The notes under the pieces: model-generated
The model's database searches: none
What the model saw: the letters and a program-made list of their open reading frames with translations, nothing else
Told to the model about the DNA's origin: nothing
Position numbers and translations under genes: made by a program
Assembly (NCBI RefSeq): GCF_000622405.1
Contig: NZ_JASF01000005.1
Location: 2,232,001-2,296,000 of the forward strand
Reading direction: 5' to 3'
DNA from: Sulfitobacter donghicola DSW-25 = KCTC 12864 = JCM 14565
GTDB taxonomy: Bacteria; Pseudomonadota; Alphaproteobacteria; Rhodobacterales; Rhodobacteraceae
Length of the DNA: 64,000 nucleotides
Part shown: in pieces, positions 43,511 through 53,676 of the stretch
Layout: each line of letters begins with the position of its first letter
Position numbering within the stretch: position 1 is the first letter of the stretch

Positions 43511-43671
43511 GCTGCTCTCATCTTGTTTTCAAGTTCTATAGCACGGCAGTTTTTGGTTTTCTGCTCTTTTTTCGTTAACGCGTCGATAATCGTGCCATAA
43601 TTATCAATACAGGGGAGGGTGAGTGGCGCATTCCCCTGACTTGCCTGACCAGATTTCCCTAGGGTCAGCTT

Positions 43672-43758
43672 ATGGAAAACCAGCAATCAAATGTGCCAAC
43701 GCCGATCTTTCCACTGACCCCTGAGGAATTGCGCGCGCTGCTCGGCAAAAGGCCGTAA
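43672..43758 (+). CDS. Possible 28-residue small protein
   Basis: MENQQSNVPTPIFPLTPEEL begins this short frame, with AGGGT just upstream of the ATG. It lies in the 266-bp gap between DUF484 (minus) and fsa (minus). The Pro-rich start followed by a short amphipathic helix looks less random than most shadow frames, but no family is recognised. Confidence 0.35.
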   Translation: MENQQSNVPTPIFPLTPEELRALLGKRP

Positions 43759-43776
43759 CACCGCGCGCGATCGTTT

Positions 43777-44430
43777 TTACAGGATGTTCTGGCCGGTTTT
43801 GGCCCAGTCCTTCATGAATTGATCCAGACCTTTGTCTGTCAGCGGGTGTGTGGCCAGCTTGCGGATCACCTCTGGTGGGGCGGTCATGACATCTGCGCCA
43901 ACCAGCGCACATTCACGCACATGGCCGACCGAACGGATAGAGGCGGCAAGGATCTGCGTGTCAAAGCCGTAGTTGTCATAGATGGTGCGGATGTCTTCGA
44001 TCAGGTCCATGCCGTCAAGATCGATATCATCAAGGCGACCGATGAAAGGCGAGATGAACGTCGCGCCCGCTTTTGCGGCCAGTAGCGCCTGATTTGCAGA
44101 GAAGCACAGGGTCACGTTGACCATTTTGCCTTCGCTTGACAGAACCTTACAGGCTTTTAGGCCATCCCATGTCAGCGGCAGTTTTACGGTGATGTTTTCG
44201 GCGATCTCGGCCAGTTTGCGGCCCTCGGCGATCATCGCGTCAGCTTGCGTTGCGACAACCTCGGCGGAAACAGGGCCGGAAACGATGTCACAGATTTCTT
44301 TGGTGACTTCTAGAATGTCGCGGCCTGATTTCAGGATCAGGGAAGGGTTGGTTGTCACCCCGTCCACCATGCCTAGGTCGTTCAGCTCGGCGATGTCTTT
44401 GATTTCGGCGGTATCTACAAAAAATTTCAT
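43777..44430 (-). CDS. fsa: Fructose-6-phosphate aldolase / small transaldolase
   Basis: 217 residues from the ATG at 44430 ([13 protein letters not shown]), the normal start of the TalC/FSA subfamily; the longer open frame upstream is dismissed. The Schiff-base lysine lies in [14 protein letters not shown], and [15 protein letters not shown] is the family signature. It transfers or cleaves dihydroxyacetone units in the non-oxidative pentose phosphate pathway. In alphaproteobacteria this short type usually serves as the transaldolase (tal). It is divergent from priA. Confidence 0.92.
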   Translation of the reverse strand: MKFFVDTAEIKDIAELNDLGMVDGVTTNPSLILKSGRDILEVTKEICDIVSGPVSAEVVATQADAMIAEGRKLAEIAENITVKLPLTWDGLKACKVLSSEGKMVNVTLCFSANQALLAAKAGATFISPFIGRLDDIDLDGMDLIEDIRTIYDNYGFDTQILAASIRSVGHVRECALVGADVMTAPPEVIRKLATHPLTDKGLDQFMKDWAKTGQNIL

Positions 44431-44545
44431 ATCTGGTCCTTCACGGTTGGAATGGGGCGCAGGGCGGTTATGTTGGGCGAACGCGTCGGCCCATGTCTTG
44501 TGTCGCTGATAGCCCCCGATCCTCTCAGGTGCAAGGAAGCCTCGG

Positions 44546-46741
44546 TTGTCTGAACAGATGTTCTTTGAAGAAGGTGCATTAATTGCTGTGCTCACCACGC
44601 AGCCGTTGGACCGTGCATTGGACTATAAAGCGCCCGAAGGCGGCTGCATGCTGGGCGCATTTGTTGAGGTGCCACTGGGGCCGCGCAAGGTGATTGGCGT
44701 TGTCTGGGGTAAGGGCAAAGGGGATTTTGACTATAACAAGGTCCGCGCGGCGTACCGTGTTCTGGATGCCGCGCCCATGCGGGCCGAAATGATGTCGTTT
44801 TTGGAAAAATCGGCTGCATACACGCTGACCCCGCTTAGCGCGATGTTGCGCCTGACCACCCGCGCACCGGGTTTGGGTGATCCGCCCTCGATGCGCAAAA
44901 TCTATCGCCGAGGCGAGGGGGAACCTGACCGTGTGACCAAGGCGCGTACGCAGGTTCTGGACACGTTGAACGAATATGGGGATCTATCTTTCACCCTCAA
45001 AGAGCTGGCCGAGATGGCTGGCGTGACCTCATCCGTCATCAAAGGGTTGGTGAAACAAGGTGTGGTCCACGAAGAAGACAGCCCCCGCGATCTGCCATTC
45101 CACCCGCTAAACCCCGATTTGCCCAGCAAGGAACTGACCGAGGATCAGGCGGCGGCCTCAGCGGTGCTGGCCAAAGGGGTGTCTTCGGGGGCCTATGGCA
45201 CAACCTTGCTGCGCGGTGTGACGGGATCGGGCAAGACCGAGGTCTATCTAGAGGCCGTTGCAGCGGCGTTGCGGGCAGGGCGGCAGGCGCTGGTTCTATT
45301 GCCTGAAATCGCCCTGACGGCCGAATTTCTGACCCGCGTCGAAGAACGTTTTGGCGCAAAACCAGCCGAGTGGCACTCGGGCGCGACAATGACCGAGCGG
45401 CGGCGCATTTGGCGCATGGTCGGCCAAGGGCAGGCGCAACTGGTGATTGGCGCGCGTTCGGCATTGTTTTTGCCCTATCAGAACCTTGGCCTGATCGTTG
45501 TGGATGAAGAACACGACACCTCTTACAAGCAAGAAGAGGGTGTTTTGTATAATGCACGGGATATGGCGGTGCTGCGGGCGTCGATCTGCGGGGCGCATGT
45601 GGTGCTGGCCTCGGCCACGCCATCGTTGGAATCATGGGCCAATGCGCAGGCGGGTAAGTATACCAAGCTAGAGCTAACATCGCGTTTTGGCCCTGCGGTG
45701 ATGCCAACGATGGGGGCCATTGATATGCGCTCTCAGGGGTTGCCATCCGATCGCTGGGTTTCGCCCAAGTTAAAGGAAGAGGTGGACGCGCGCCTTGCTC
45801 GGGGCGAGCAGGCGATGTTGTTTATCAACCGTCGCGGCTATGCGCCTGTTACGCTGTGCCGTGCATGCGGTCACCAAATCGCCTGTGATCACTGCGATGC
45901 GCGGATGGTTGAGCACCGCTTTCTTAAGCGCCTCGTTTGCCACCAATGCGGCGAAAGCAAACCCATGCCCACCGCCTGCCCATCTTGCGAGGCCGAGGAT
46001 AAACTCGCCCCCGTAGGACCAGGGGTTGAGCGGCTGGGCGAAGAGGCCACAGCCCTATGGCCAGATGCAAAGATTGCGACGCTAAGTTCGGATATGTACG
46101 GATCAGCCCGCGCGCTAAAGGCCGAGATCGCAGGGATTGCGGAAGGGTCGGCGGATATTGTCATTGGTACGCAATTGGTTGCCAAGGGGCACAACTTTCC
46201 CAAACTCACGCTTGTCGGGGTGATTGACGCTGATTTGGGCCTGATGGGCAGTGATCTGCGCGCAGCCGAGCGGACCTTTCAACTGATGCGGCAGGTCGCA
46301 GGGCGTGCAGGGCGCGCCGAGGCGCCGGGCACCGCGTTGTTGCAGACCTATCAGCCCGAGCACCCTGTGATCGGGGCCATTTTGGCAGGAGATGAGGAGG
46401 GATTCTGGAGGGCCGAAGCCTCTGAGCGCCAGCATGCTGCAATGCCGCCCTATGGACGATTGGCAGGGATCATCCTCAGCGGGCCTGATATGGGGGCGGT
46501 TTTTGATGCGGGCAACCAATTGGCGCGAAACGACCGCCCGTTGCGCGATATCGGCGCACAGGTCTACGGGCCCGCGCCTGCGCCCATCGCGCGGGTGCGC
46601 GGGCGCCACCGCGTGCGCCTGTTGGTAAAGGCGGAAAAAGGGGTGCCCCTACAGCGTGCTTTGGCGGCGTGGGTCAGCCAGATCAAGCTGAAGGGCGATC
46701 TGCGTTTGGCCGTGGATATTGATCCGCAAAGTTTCTATTGA
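44546..46741 (+). CDS. priA: Primosomal replication restart helicase PriA
   Basis: A 731-residue superfamily 2 helicase that reloads the replisome at stalled forks. Walker A is [14 protein letters not shown], the DEEH box is [15 protein letters not shown], and the zinc-binding insert has paired cysteines ([28 protein letters not shown]). [15 protein letters not shown] motif V is present. The start is TTG 44546, supported by AAGGA 8 bases upstream; the ATG four codons later has poorer spacing. Confidence 0.95.
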   Translation: MSEQMFFEEGALIAVLTTQPLDRALDYKAPEGGCMLGAFVEVPLGPRKVIGVVWGKGKGDFDYNKVRAAYRVLDAAPMRAEMMSFLEKSAAYTLTPLSAMLRLTTRAPGLGDPPSMRKIYRRGEGEPDRVTKARTQVLDTLNEYGDLSFTLKELAEMAGVTSSVIKGLVKQGVVHEEDSPRDLPFHPLNPDLPSKELTEDQAAASAVLAKGVSSGAYGTTLLRGVTGSGKTEVYLEAVAAALRAGRQALVLLPEIALTAEFLTRVEERFGAKPAEWHSGATMTERRRIWRMVGQGQAQLVIGARSALFLPYQNLGLIVVDEEHDTSYKQEEGVLYNARDMAVLRASICGAHVVLASATPSLESWANAQAGKYTKLELTSRFGPAVMPTMGAIDMRSQGLPSDRWVSPKLKEEVDARLARGEQAMLFINRRGYAPVTLCRACGHQIACDHCDARMVEHRFLKRLVCHQCGESKPMPTACPSCEAEDKLAPVGPGVERLGEEATALWPDAKIATLSSDMYGSARALKAEIAGIAEGSADIVIGTQLVAKGHNFPKLTLVGVIDADLGLMGSDLRAAERTFQLMRQVAGRAGRAEAPGTALLQTYQPEHPVIGAILAGDEEGFWRAEASERQHAAMPPYGRLAGIILSGPDMGAVFDAGNQLARNDRPLRDIGAQVYGPAPAPIARVRGRHRVRLLVKAEKGVPLQRALAAWVSQIKLKGDLRLAVDIDPQSFY

Positions 46742-46822
46742 GCAACGCCAAAGGCCAGTCGCACATTGACTGTGCGCTAAATTCCTATCGCCTTTGTCGA
46801 TTGTCAGGCGTAAGCCTACCCT

Positions 46823-48055
46823 ATGATAGATTTCCTGACCCTAGATGACGCCAAGGACCAGCCGCTATGGCGACGTCCGATATCGCTGCTGTTTCTCATG
46901 GCTTTGGCCATGCCGATTGCGTTTTTCACGTGGTATGCGCTGCTGAATAACTTCGTTCAGGAGGTTGCCAGCTTTGACGGTGCGGACATTGGGCTGCTGC
47001 ATACGGTCCGTGAAATTCCGGGGTTTCTCTCTTTTCTGGTGATTTTCCTGATTATTGCTCTGCGCGAACAGGTGTTGGGGTTGAGCTCGCTGGTGCTGCT
47101 GGGGGCCGCGACGGCGGTAACCGCGTGGTTTCCACAGCTAACGGGGATTATGATCCTGACCTTCCTCAGCTCGGTCGGGTTTCACTATTACGAAACGGTG
47201 AATCAGTCGCTGCAACTGCAATGGCTGCCAAAAGACCGCGCGCCTGTGATTATGGGGCAGTTGATGGCTGTCGGGTCGGCCGCGACTTTTTGCGTCTACT
47301 TTGTGATCATGATCCTGTGGGAGCCCTTGGGCCTGACCTATAATGTGGTGTTCATGCTGGGGGGAGGGATTACCGTTGCCTTGGCCCTTTTCGCTTTGCT
47401 GGCCTATCCGCAATACGAAAGCCCCCATCCCCAGATCAAAAAGCTGGTCCTGCGCCGCCGCTATTGGCTGTATTATGCGTTGCAGTTTATGGCCGGTGCG
47501 CGGCGCCAGATTTTTATGGTGTTTGCTGGGTTCATGATGGTCGAGAAATTCGGCTTTGCCGTGCATGAGGTTGCGGGGCTGTATCTGATCAACCTTGTGC
47601 TGAACATGTTGATCGCCCCCGTGCTGGGCAAGATCGTCGCGCGATTTGGTGAACGCCGCGCGCTGTTGTTTGAATATGCGGGGCTGGTGTTTGTCTTTCT
47701 CTCTTATGGCGGTGTCTATTTCTTTGATTGGGGGTTTCAGGTGGCTGCAGTGCTATATGTGCTGGACCATATGTTCTTTGGCTTGGCCCTTGCGCTGAAA
47801 ACCTATTTTCAAAAGATCGGCGCGCCTGGTGATATGGCGCCAACGGCTGCTGTTGCCTTTACGATCAACCATATTGCAGCGGTGTTCTTGCCTGTTCTTC
47901 TAGGGTTGCTTTGGCTGGTCTCGCCTGCAGCGGTATTTTTGCTGGCGGCGGGTATGGCCATGGTTTCCTTCATCTTGGCCACATTTATTCCGCGCCACCC
48001 CGAAGCGGGTCGTGAAACGATATTTTCGTTGCGCGCCCCTCAGGCCGCAGAATAA
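46823..48055 (+). CDS. Major facilitator superfamily transporter
   Basis: A 410-residue protein with about twelve hydrophobic helices and short loops, in two six-helix halves typical of MFS permeases. Segments such as FLALGQ-type charged loops are modest, and no substrate motif is recognised. The cytoplasmic loop RRRYWLYYALQFMAGARRQIFMVFAGFMMV starts the second half. It is a single gene, and neighbours (priA, prmA) give no clue to the substrate. Confidence 0.82.
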   Translation: MIDFLTLDDAKDQPLWRRPISLLFLMALAMPIAFFTWYALLNNFVQEVASFDGADIGLLHTVREIPGFLSFLVIFLIIALREQVLGLSSLVLLGAATAVTAWFPQLTGIMILTFLSSVGFHYYETVNQSLQLQWLPKDRAPVIMGQLMAVGSAATFCVYFVIMILWEPLGLTYNVVFMLGGGITVALALFALLAYPQYESPHPQIKKLVLRRRYWLYYALQFMAGARRQIFMVFAGFMMVEKFGFAVHEVAGLYLINLVLNMLIAPVLGKIVARFGERRALLFEYAGLVFVFLSYGGVYFFDWGFQVAAVLYVLDHMFFGLALALKTYFQKIGAPGDMAPTAAVAFTINHIAAVFLPVLLGLLWLVSPAAVFLLAAGMAMVSFILATFIPRHPEAGRETIFSLRAPQAAE

Positions 48056-48225
48056 GCGTTAGAGCAGTTTATCATCGGCGCGGCTTGCGTGGTGGTAGGC
48101 TGTTCGAGGTGGAGGGGGCCGCAATTGGGCGGGTTCTATGTAAAAGGGCGGTCTGAACGGATGCAGCCCTTGACCCCGCTGCGCCAGCCCCATACCCGAA
48201 CTCTGACAGACACAGGAGCCGATAG

Positions 48226-49104
48226 ATGCCAACCTTTACCGCGCTGACGACACTCATGGGCCGCGATGCCGCCTATAAACTGGGCGAAGCCATGGAAGAC
48301 CTGACACCAGAGCCGACAGGCGTCGGGGTGTTTGAGGTCGAAGACGGATCAGGCCTGTGGGAAGTGGGCGGCTATTTCGAAGAAAGCCCCGATGCAACTG
48401 CGCTGGCTGTGCTGGCCGTGGCGATGGAGGCCAAAGAGTTTGTGATCTCTGAGTTGCCCGAAACCGACTGGGTTGCCCATGTGCGGCGCGAATTGGCGCC
48501 CGTCGAGGCGGGCCGCTTTTTCGTCTATGGCTCGCATGATGCGGATAAAGTGCCCGAAAATTGCGAGCCTTTGTTGATCGAGGCGGCGATGGCATTCGGC
48601 ACGGGCCATCATGGCACGACGCTGGGCTGTTTGAATGCGCTGGATCGTTTGGCGAATGACGGTTTTGTCGGTCGCAAGGTTGTTGATATCGGCTGTGGGA
48701 CAGCCGTGTTGGCCATGGCGGCGGCTCGGATCTGGGAAGATCAGGTGTTGGCATCAGATATTGACGAGGTAGCCGTTGATGTGGCCGAGGCCAATGTCAA
48801 AGCAAACGGGTTGGACGGGCGCGTTGCCTGCGTTGAGGCTGCTGGCTTTGATCACCCCACGCTGGCCGGCGCTGCGCCCTTTGATCTGGTCTTCGCCAAT
48901 ATCCTGAAAGGGCCGCTGATTGCCTTGGCCCCCGATATGGCTGGTGTGATGGCACCAGAGGGCTATGCGATTCTATCTGGCATTTTAAACGAACAGGCAG
49001 ATGAGGTAATTGCGGTTTATGCACGATCTGGCATCAATCTACACCACCGCGAAAGCATTGGTGACTGGACGACAATAGTGCTCCGAAAAATGAACGCGAA
49101 TTAA
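48226..49104 (+). CDS. prmA: Ribosomal protein L11 methyltransferase
   Basis: A 292-residue SAM-dependent enzyme that trimethylates ribosomal protein L11. The class I fold is clear: motif I KVVDIGCGTAVLAMAAAR, then ASDIDEVAVDVAEANVKANG, and the NPPY-like active loop as LVFANILKGPL. The substrate-recognition domain occupies the N-terminal third. The AFGTGHHGTT motif before motif I is typical of PrmA. It is monocistronic. Confidence 0.94.
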   Translation: MPTFTALTTLMGRDAAYKLGEAMEDLTPEPTGVGVFEVEDGSGLWEVGGYFEESPDATALAVLAVAMEAKEFVISELPETDWVAHVRRELAPVEAGRFFVYGSHDADKVPENCEPLLIEAAMAFGTGHHGTTLGCLNALDRLANDGFVGRKVVDIGCGTAVLAMAAARIWEDQVLASDIDEVAVDVAEANVKANGLDGRVACVEAAGFDHPTLAGAAPFDLVFANILKGPLIALAPDMAGVMAPEGYAILSGILNEQADEVIAVYARSGINLHHRESIGDWTTIVLRKMNAN

Positions 49105-49209
49105 CCCTATTTGTGTTAAAATCGCCTTATTTGCCCCAATTCTGCCATATTTGATCTCTAAAAATTAAATCAACAACGGTGGGGGCTGTTGTTGAGAGAG
49201 ACCGCTGCT

Positions 49210-49557
49210 ATGGTTTACACAAGAGAAGACTTTCACGCCCGCGTTGGGAACGTAGACAAACAACAGTCACGTTTGGTGCGCCGAGGCTATACAACCCGTA
49301 TCGACAAAAATGGCGTGATCGTTGCAAAGCCAAAGGCGATGCGCATCCGCTTGCCCATTAAAGGCGCTGTGTTGCTGGTTCTCAGCTTTTTCTGCTTCAA
49401 AGCCTTTATGCTGGCCGCAAATGGCCCTGATACCTATCAGGACCGTCTGGCGACGCTGGAAAGCGGCAATGCGGCCGAAGCCTTTGGCGCAAGCGTTTTG
49501 GCCATCGACCCTGTAACGCAATATATTGCGGATCAAATGGGCCCGCTTCTGCGTTAA
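49210..49557 (+). CDS. Small single-pass membrane protein, unknown
   Basis: 115 residues starting MVYTREDFHARVGNVDKQQ. A basic, probably cytoplasmic N-terminus of about 50 residues is followed by one transmembrane helix (IKGAVLLVLSFFCFKAFMLA) and a periplasmic tail of about 45 residues. The ATG at 49210 is preferred over upstream frames. No family is recognised. It is followed by paired hairpins ending in a strong terminator at 49639-49676. Confidence 0.7.
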   Translation: MVYTREDFHARVGNVDKQQSRLVRRGYTTRIDKNGVIVAKPKAMRIRLPIKGAVLLVLSFFCFKAFMLAANGPDTYQDRLATLESGNAAEAFGASVLAIDPVTQYIADQMGPLLR

Positions 49558-49571
49558 TTAATTTATACCGT

Positions 49572-49638
49572 TATAGCAGACCCTCCGGGGGGAGGGGTGG
49601 CTATAGCGGGCTTGCGCGCGTTCTAGTAGGCGCAAAGG
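49572..49638 (+). other. Structured interval with two hairpins before the terminator
   Basis: The first stem pairs TATAGC...CCCTCC with GGAGGG...GCTATA (about 49574-49608). The second pairs CTTGCGC with GCGCAAAG (about 49613-49636). They lie between the membrane-protein stop and the strong terminator. This could be a 3' untranslated region or a small RNA. The purine/pyrimidine-rich CCCTCC/GGAGGG could pair with ribosome sites. Confidence 0.3.
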
Positions 49639-49676
49639 AAAGGCCGCGAATGGAGTGATCCATTCGCGGCCTTTTT
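49639..49676 (+). terminator. Strong Rho-independent terminator
   Basis: A perfect 16-bp stem (AAAGGCCGCGAATGGA with TCCATTCGCGGCCTTT), loop GTGA, followed by TTTTT. It ends plus-strand transcription from the gene at 49210 and faces the DUF1127 gene terminator. Confidence 0.92.
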
Positions 49677-49682
49677 AGGTCT

Positions 49683-49713
49683 GGAAAAAGAGCCGGTGCA
49701 GTTGCGCACCGGC
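49683..49713 (-). terminator. Rho-independent terminator of the DUF1127 gene
   Basis: On the minus strand GCCGGTGC pairs with GCACCGGC around a 6-base loop and is followed by TCTTTTTCC. It lies 8 bp past the DUF1127 stop. Confidence 0.85.
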
Positions 49714-49720
49714 GTCTTGA

Positions 49721-49939
49721 TTAGCGGATGAACGCGCTACGTGCGACGGCGTCGATGTCGCCGCGTACAAGGCCGATATCTTCCAGTTCGCGGTTGGAGA
49801 GAGCGGAAAGCGCTTTGTTTGTTGCGCGTGCGTCGTTCCATGCGGAAATCGCGTGAGCCAGATCGGCTACAAATGCGAATGTGCGGTTTGCAAATGATGC
49901 AACGCCATAGTTGGTGCGGGTGGTGTCAAAAGCAGCCAT
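49721..49939 (-). CDS. DUF1127 small protein
   Basis: 72 residues starting MAAFDTTRTNYG and ending in the DUF1127 motif LSALSNRELEDIGLVRGDID. The ATG at 49939 has AAGGA 8 bases upstream; the longer frame is rejected. In Rhodobacter a related DUF1127 protein (CcaF1) is a stress-induced RNA-binding regulator, and the Arg-rich C-terminus is the RNA-binding part. Here the C-terminus is short and less basic. It is divergent from ruvC with a 339-bp gap. Confidence 0.92.
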   Translation of the reverse strand: MAAFDTTRTNYGVASFANRTFAFVADLAHAISAWNDARATNKALSALSNRELEDIGLVRGDIDAVARSAFIR

Positions 49940-50225
49940 TGGAGCCGTCCTTTTATTAGTGTGAATGCTGAACTCATCAGCGTTATGCTGCCCAATTAGG
50001 CAGAGTTGAAACATCTAGCAAGAGGTGTAATTGCACGGCTGATATGCGTTTTCTGCATGGCAGAGAAAGATGGTTAACCTATCGTTAAGTATGGCAAAAT
50101 CCTGCCTATTAGGATGTCGCATTCAGGATGGTTTTGCGTCGCTTTTGCTGCATTGCGGCACGGGGTGGCGTTTTTGAACCTACCCGATGTCGTTTTTGGA
50201 TTATTTATCTAAAGATGTAGGCAAT

Positions 50226-50240
50226 GTTCGCGTTTCGTGC
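50226..50240. promoter_or_regulatory. Near-match SOS (LexA) box upstream of ruvC
   Basis: GTTC-N7-GTGC, one base off the alphaproteobacterial LexA pattern GTTC-N7-GTTC, lies 39 bp before the ruvC start. ruv genes are often SOS-controlled. The rest of the 339-bp gap (49940-50278) shows nothing else recognisable. Confidence 0.35.
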
Positions 50241-50278
50241 TACTGCATCAAAAAAGCAACAAGACTAAGAGGCATCAA

Positions 50279-50788
50279 ATGATACGGGTGATCGGAATCG
50301 ATCCAGGTCTGCGAAATATGGGCTGGGGCGTCATTGATGTGGCGGGAAGCAAGCTGAGCCATGTGGCAAATGGAATCTGTCATTCTGATACAGGTGTAGA
50401 ATTGGCCGAGCGATTGTTGTCGCTGCACGCTCAGCTCACGCGTGTTTTTACGACCTATCGCCCTCATACTGCGGCTGTTGAACATACTTTTGTTAACAAA
50501 GACGGTGTCGCGACCCTGAAATTGGGGCAGGCGCGGGGGATCGCTTTGTTGGTGCCTGCGCAAATGCAGCTGACTGTCGGGGAATATGCACCCAACAACG
50601 TGAAGAAAACTGTTGTGGGTGTGGGCCATGCAGATAAGGGGCAGGTGGCGCATATGGTGCGCATGCAATTACCAGGTGTTCAGTTTGAAGGCCCAGACGC
50701 AGCAGATGCATTGGCCATTGCGATTACCCATGCACATCACGGCGGCGCCTCCAGCCTTGCCGAAGCAGTAGCAAAGGCAAGCGCATGA
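50279..50788 (+). CDS. ruvC: Holliday junction resolvase RuvC
   Basis: A 169-residue endonuclease that cuts Holliday junctions bound by RuvAB. The catalytic acidic residues are in [16 protein letters not shown] (Asp7), [12 protein letters not shown] (Glu), and [16 protein letters not shown] (two Asp). The ATG at 50279 is chosen; the frame is open 14 codons further, but the family starts here. It overlaps ruvA by 4 bp. Confidence 0.96.
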   Translation: MIRVIGIDPGLRNMGWGVIDVAGSKLSHVANGICHSDTGVELAERLLSLHAQLTRVFTTYRPHTAAVEHTFVNKDGVATLKLGQARGIALLVPAQMQLTVGEYAPNNVKKTVVGVGHADKGQVAHMVRMQLPGVQFEGPDAADALAIAITHAHHGGASSLAEAVAKASA

Positions 50789-51447
50789 TTGGAAAACTAA
50801 CAGGCCGGATCGAATACCGCGCAGCGGATCACATCCTGATCGACGTGCGCGGCGTTGGCTATCTGGTATTTTGTTCCGAACGTACCTTGGCAGGATTGCC
50901 AGCCGTGGGCGAGGTTGCGGCCCTATATACTGATCTGCTGGTGCGCGAAGACCTGATGCAGCTATTCGGGTTCACAACCTTGGCCGAGAAAGAATGGCAT
51001 CGTCTGCTGACATCTGTTCAGGGCGTTGGGGCAAAAGCGTCACTGGCGATCCTTGGGGCGCTTGGCCCTGACGGGGTCAGCCGCGCGATTGCGTTGGGCG
51101 ATTGGAATGCCGTGAAGGTTGCCAAAGGCGTCGGGCCAAAGATCGCGCAGCGTGTGGTTCTGGATCTCAAGGATAAGGCGCCATCGGTTATGGCGATGGG
51201 CGGCACGGTGGCCGAAGCATTGGGTGAACAGCCAGCTGAGGTGGTCGAGACCCCTGTGAAACGCAAGGCGCCAGCCCCTGCATCAAATGCCTCTGCGCAA
51301 TCCGAAGCGCTTTCTGCTCTTTCCAACCTTGGTTATGCGCCGGGGGATGCGGCAGGTGCGGTTGCGCAAGCAGCCGGTGACGCGCCAGATGCCGAAACGC
51401 CAGCCCTTATTCGCGCGGCGTTGAAACTTCTGGCGCCAAAAGAGTAA
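50785..51447 (+). CDS. ruvA: Holliday junction branch migration protein RuvA
   Basis: A 220-residue junction-binding subunit starting [20 protein letters not shown]. The helix-hairpin-helix motifs are [18 protein letters not shown] and [20 protein letters not shown] flexible linker precedes domain III ([17 protein letters not shown]), which contacts RuvB. It is longer than the enterobacterial protein because of the linker. It is followed by a small hairpin (GCCCC-TAA-GGGGC near 51463-51475), then ruvB. Confidence 0.96.
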   Translation: MIGKLTGRIEYRAADHILIDVRGVGYLVFCSERTLAGLPAVGEVAALYTDLLVREDLMQLFGFTTLAEKEWHRLLTSVQGVGAKASLAILGALGPDGVSRAIALGDWNAVKVAKGVGPKIAQRVVLDLKDKAPSVMAMGGTVAEALGEQPAEVVETPVKRKAPAPASNASAQSEALSALSNLGYAPGDAAGAVAQAAGDAPDAETPALIRAALKLLAPKE

Positions 51448-51493
51448 TGTGCGAACAACGCGCCCCTAAGGGGCTATTCGCTTTGGGGGCGGC

Positions 51494-52513
51494 ATGATTG
51501 ATAGTGATCCGATAATGCGGCCAGAGGGGCTGCCCGAAGATACTGACCGCGCCTTGCGTCCGCAGATGCTGGATGAATTTGTCGGGCAGGCTGAGGCACG
51601 GGCAAACCTAAAGGTGTTTATCCAATCAGCCAAACAGCGCGAAGAGGCGATGGATCACACGTTGTTCCACGGCCCTCCGGGGCTGGGCAAGACGACATTG
51701 GCGCAGATCATGGCGCGTGAGCTGGGTGTCGGGTTTCGGATGACCTCTGGCCCCGTTTTGGCCAAAGCTGGTGATCTGGCGGCGATCCTGACCAATCTTG
51801 AGGCCCGCGATGTCTTGTTCATTGACGAAATCCACCGCCTAAATCCAGCGGTCGAAGAGGTGCTATATCCCGCGCTAGAGGATTTTGAGCTTGATCTGGT
51901 TATTGGAGAAGGCCCTGCCGCGCGCACTGTGCGGATCGAACTCCAGCCCTTTACGCTGGTGGGGGCAACCACGCGCATGGGGCTGCTGACGACTCCGCTG
52001 CGCGATCGTTTTGGCATTCCCACCCGCTTGCAGTTTTATACCGAGGATGAGCTGTACATCATCGTTGACCGTAACGCGCGCAAGCTGGGCGCGCCCGCAG
52101 ATGAAGGCGGCGCGCGCGAAATCGCAAAACGCGCCCGTGGCACGCCACGGATTGCGGGGCGTCTGCTGCGCCGTGTGGTGGACTTTGCCATCGTTGAGGG
52201 CGACGGTCGGGTCACCCGTGAATTGGCCGATATGGCCCTAACCCGTTTAGGGGTGGATCATTTGGGGCTTGATGGGGCGGATCGCCGTTATCTGCGCCTG
52301 ATTGCGGAAAACTATCAGGGTGGCCCCGTCGGGATTGAAACCATGTCAGCCGCGCTAAGTGAATCCCGCGATGCATTGGAAGAGGTGATCGAACCCTTCC
52401 TGTTGCAGCAGGGGTTGATCCAACGTACCCCGCGGGGGCGAATGCTGGCGCAAAAGGCGTGGTCCCATCTGGGGATGGAGCCGCCAAAGCGGGACGTTGA
52501 TCTATTCGGTTAG
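51494..52513 (+). CDS. ruvB: Holliday junction branch migration ATPase RuvB
   Basis: A 339-residue AAA+ motor with Walker [14 protein letters not shown], Walker [12 protein letters not shown], sensor 1 [20 protein letters not shown] with the arginine finger, and a C-terminal winged helix ([21 protein letters not shown]). It forms hexameric rings on the junction with RuvA. It is the third ruv gene and continues into the ybgC/tol operon, the normal alphaproteobacterial order. Confidence 0.97.
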   Translation: MIDSDPIMRPEGLPEDTDRALRPQMLDEFVGQAEARANLKVFIQSAKQREEAMDHTLFHGPPGLGKTTLAQIMARELGVGFRMTSGPVLAKAGDLAAILTNLEARDVLFIDEIHRLNPAVEEVLYPALEDFELDLVIGEGPAARTVRIELQPFTLVGATTRMGLLTTPLRDRFGIPTRLQFYTEDELYIIVDRNARKLGAPADEGGAREIAKRARGTPRIAGRLLRRVVDFAIVEGDGRVTRELADMALTRLGVDHLGLDGADRRYLRLIAENYQGGPVGIETMSAALSESRDALEEVIEPFLLQQGLIQRTPRGRMLAQKAWSHLGMEPPKRDVDLFG

Positions 52514-52553
52514 ACCAGCGGCACGCGAAGGACAAAGAAAAGGGCAACAGGAT

Positions 52554-53183
52554 ATGAAACCGGAACAGATAGAGCAGCTGTTTACCCGCGGCGACGGGCA
52601 GTTTGCCTTTGCGCGTTGGGGGCGGCCCATTGCGCCAAATATTTTTGGGGTAGAAGACGAGACCTTGAAGGTTGTCAAAGGCGCGTTAGAGGCGGTTGCC
52701 GTTCTGGCGGACCATAAAATGGCCGAAACGGATATGGAGCTTGGCTCCAACCTGATGATGTTCTTCTTTTCGGATTGGGCCGAGTTGTTGGATGTGACGG
52801 GGATGGAGCGCCTTGTGCCAGACCTTGGCCCTTTGGTGGCGCGTTTGCAGGCGGCGGATGCCAATCAATACCGTTTCTTTCGGTTTGATGAGGACGGCGC
52901 GATCAAGGCGTGCTTTGTCTTTTTGCGGATGGATGAAAAGCTGGCGGCAATGGATGCACAAGCCTTAGCGCTCAGCCAGATCGTGCAATCCTACCTTTTG
53001 TGGTCCGATACGGCATTTCGGGATCAATCCCCCCTTGCTATTGTGGGCGAAACGACAATCTTGCGCCCCGACATCTCTGAAGTGATCCGCGCGGCCTATG
53101 ATCCCGTGCTGCCCTCAGCGGCAACCGACCCAAGCCACGCCTTGCGGTTGTTTGCGCGCATGCAAGTCGGGGCGGATCAATGA
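52554..53183 (+). CDS. Conserved hypothetical protein between ruvB and ybgC
   Basis: 209 residues starting MKPEQIEQLFTRGDGQFAFARWGRPIAP, with the ribosome site AACAGGA. Soluble, mixed alpha/beta; the segment FFFSDWAELLDVTGMERLVPDL and YRFFRFDEDGAIKACFVFLRMDE are conserved-looking. No catalytic motif is recognised. It overlaps ybgC by 4 bp (ATGA) and shares the ruv-tol operon. Confidence 0.75.
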   Translation: MKPEQIEQLFTRGDGQFAFARWGRPIAPNIFGVEDETLKVVKGALEAVAVLADHKMAETDMELGSNLMMFFFSDWAELLDVTGMERLVPDLGPLVARLQAADANQYRFFRFDEDGAIKACFVFLRMDEKLAAMDAQALALSQIVQSYLLWSDTAFRDQSPLAIVGETTILRPDISEVIRAAYDPVLPSAATDPSHALRLFARMQVGADQ

Positions 53184-53566
53184 TCCACCGCAAAGAAATC
53201 CGCGTCTATTATGAAGACACTGATATGGCGGGGATCGTTTATTACGCGAATTACCTGCGTTTTATTGAACGTGCGCGCAGCGACTGGGTGCGCGATGTGG
53301 GGATTGATCAGCTTGCCATGAAAGAAGACGGCGTTGTCTTTGCGGTGCGTCGGGTCGAGGCAGACTATATTTCACCCGCTCGGTTTGATGACATTCTTGA
53401 GGTGCGCACAACGTTAGATAGCCTTAGCCCTGCACGGATGGTGATGCAGCAAGAGGTGTGGCGCGCGGATGATCTGATCTTTACCGCCAAAGTGCAAATT
53501 GTCTGCATCGGAGCCAGCGGAAAGCCGGTGCGCCTTCCGGCGGAATGTCGCCTGCTGAAAACGTGA
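53180..53566 (+). CDS. ybgC: Tol-Pal system-associated acyl-CoA thioesterase
   Basis: A 128-residue hotdog-fold thioesterase. The catalytic Asp lies in YYEDTDMAGIVYYANYLRFIERARSDW, a strong signature of the 4HBT/YbgC family. It hydrolyses acyl-CoA thioesters and is encoded with tolQRAB in most proteobacteria. It is linked to the envelope system by gene order more than by known mechanism. It overlaps the preceding gene by 4 bp. Confidence 0.95.
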   Translation: MIHRKEIRVYYEDTDMAGIVYYANYLRFIERARSDWVRDVGIDQLAMKEDGVVFAVRRVEADYISPARFDDILEVRTTLDSLSPARMVMQQEVWRADDLIFTAKVQIVCIGASGKPVRLPAECRLLKT

Positions 53567-53676
53567 TTAGGCAAGGGTACGCTTGGCCCTCGCTTTTTTC
53601 TTTGCGCTGCGCTAGATTCACCCCAAATGGAGCCTGATAACAGGCCCGACCGAGGCAGAAGAGTAGAGCACATAAC

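Noticed and set aside
44431..44598. N-terminal extension of the transaldolase-like protein
   Set aside because: The extra 56 codons have no similarity to the family and overlap the priA upstream region including its start. The ATG at 44430 gives the standard MKFFVDTA start.
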